A DNA stretch of 5,945 bases from assembly GCA_021776015.1 (NCBI GenBank), contig JAJFGT010000146.1:1-5945 (forward strand). Direction: 5' to 3'. The translations under genes and the position numbers were made by a program. Origin of the DNA: Alphaproteobacteria bacterium (GTDB lineage Bacteria > Pseudomonadota > Alphaproteobacteria > Micavibrionales > Micavibrionaceae). The notes beneath the pieces were generated by a model. That model ran no database searches and was not told the origin of the DNA. It saw nothing but the letters and a program-made list of their open reading frames with translations. This document shows positions 5,884 through 5,945 of the stretch, in pieces; position 1 is the stretch's first letter, and every line of letters starts with the position of its first letter.

Positions 5884-5918
5884 TTTAAGTATATGCTGTT
5901 ATACAACATTACTTAAAA
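5883..5918. repeat. Nested inverted repeat upstream of merR, possible operator or leader hairpin
   Basis: The outer arms TTTTAAGTA (5883-5891) and TACTTAAAA (5910-5918) are exact reverse complements. Within the spacer a second dyad pairs ATGCTGT (5893-5899) with ACAACAT (5903-5909), matching at six of seven positions around TAT. The - strand also reads TATACT and TATAAC here, so it overlaps possible -10 boxes for merR. MerR proteins bind dyads inside promoters, so autoregulation is a reasonable guess. A leader RNA hairpin is the alternative. The 27 bases beyond (5919-5945) are AT-rich and I cannot assign them. Confidence 0.5.
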
Positions 5919-5945
5919 CATCTTATCTTTTAATCATCTTTTTTG

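Noticed and set aside
5919..5945. Possible end of an upstream - strand gene such as ihfA, expected beside this MerR type
   Set aside because: One frame reads four codons to a stop (Lys-Lys-Asp-Asp), too short to identify. Neighbouring frames are equally plausible, so no partial gene is called.

Overview
The window looks like core chromosome from a low-GC alphaproteobacterium. The evidence is the hemD–mitofilin-like–hemY gene order, an alphaproteobacterial-type MerR regulator next to a tRNA-Pro, and the protein sequences themselves. An Acetobacteraceae member of the AT-rich Commensalibacter type is my best guess, but I infer it from gene content and base composition and have no search to support it. 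I see no phage, transposon, CRISPR, toxin or defence genes, and coding density is very high.

Layout. The + strand carries the end of mrdA (penicillin-binding protein 2, bases 1-203) and complete rodA (218-1351). Together these encode the transpeptidase and glycosyltransferase of the elongasome. Everything right of rodA is on the - strand. Read in its own direction (right to left), it runs: a MerR-family regulator (5872-5384), tRNA-Pro(GGG) with an encoded CCA (5265-5189), hemD (5151-4423), a mitofilin/Mic60-like membrane protein (4426-2783) and a HemY-type TPR membrane protein (2743-1358). hemD and the mitofilin gene overlap by 4 bases (ATGA). The mitofilin and hemY genes are 39 bases apart, with a hairpin in the gap. 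hemY and rodA converge tail to tail with only 6 bases between their stop codons. No gene-free stretch exceeds about 120 bases.

How the genes fit together. hemD makes uroporphyrinogen III, the branch-point tetrapyrrole. HemY-type and Mic60-like proteins are inner-membrane proteins often found beside it in alphaproteobacteria. Mic60 is the family that gave rise to the mitochondrial cristae organiser. The operon therefore probably links tetrapyrrole synthesis with shaping or organising the respiratory membrane. The usual upstream partner hemC is not adjacent here; a tRNA gene and merR occupy that side.

The most interesting point is the mitofilin-like protein. Before its transmembrane segment it has an N-terminal helix-turn-helix-like domain (residues about 8-60). 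This would place a potential DNA-binding module on the cytoplasmic side of a membrane-shaping protein. Other points are a nested inverted repeat directly upstream of merR, a hairpin that contains the mitofilin stop codon, and a HemY C-terminal zinc-ribbon-like motif that keeps only one of four cysteine positions. I do not see a wholly new system; most of the window is conserved housekeeping sequence.
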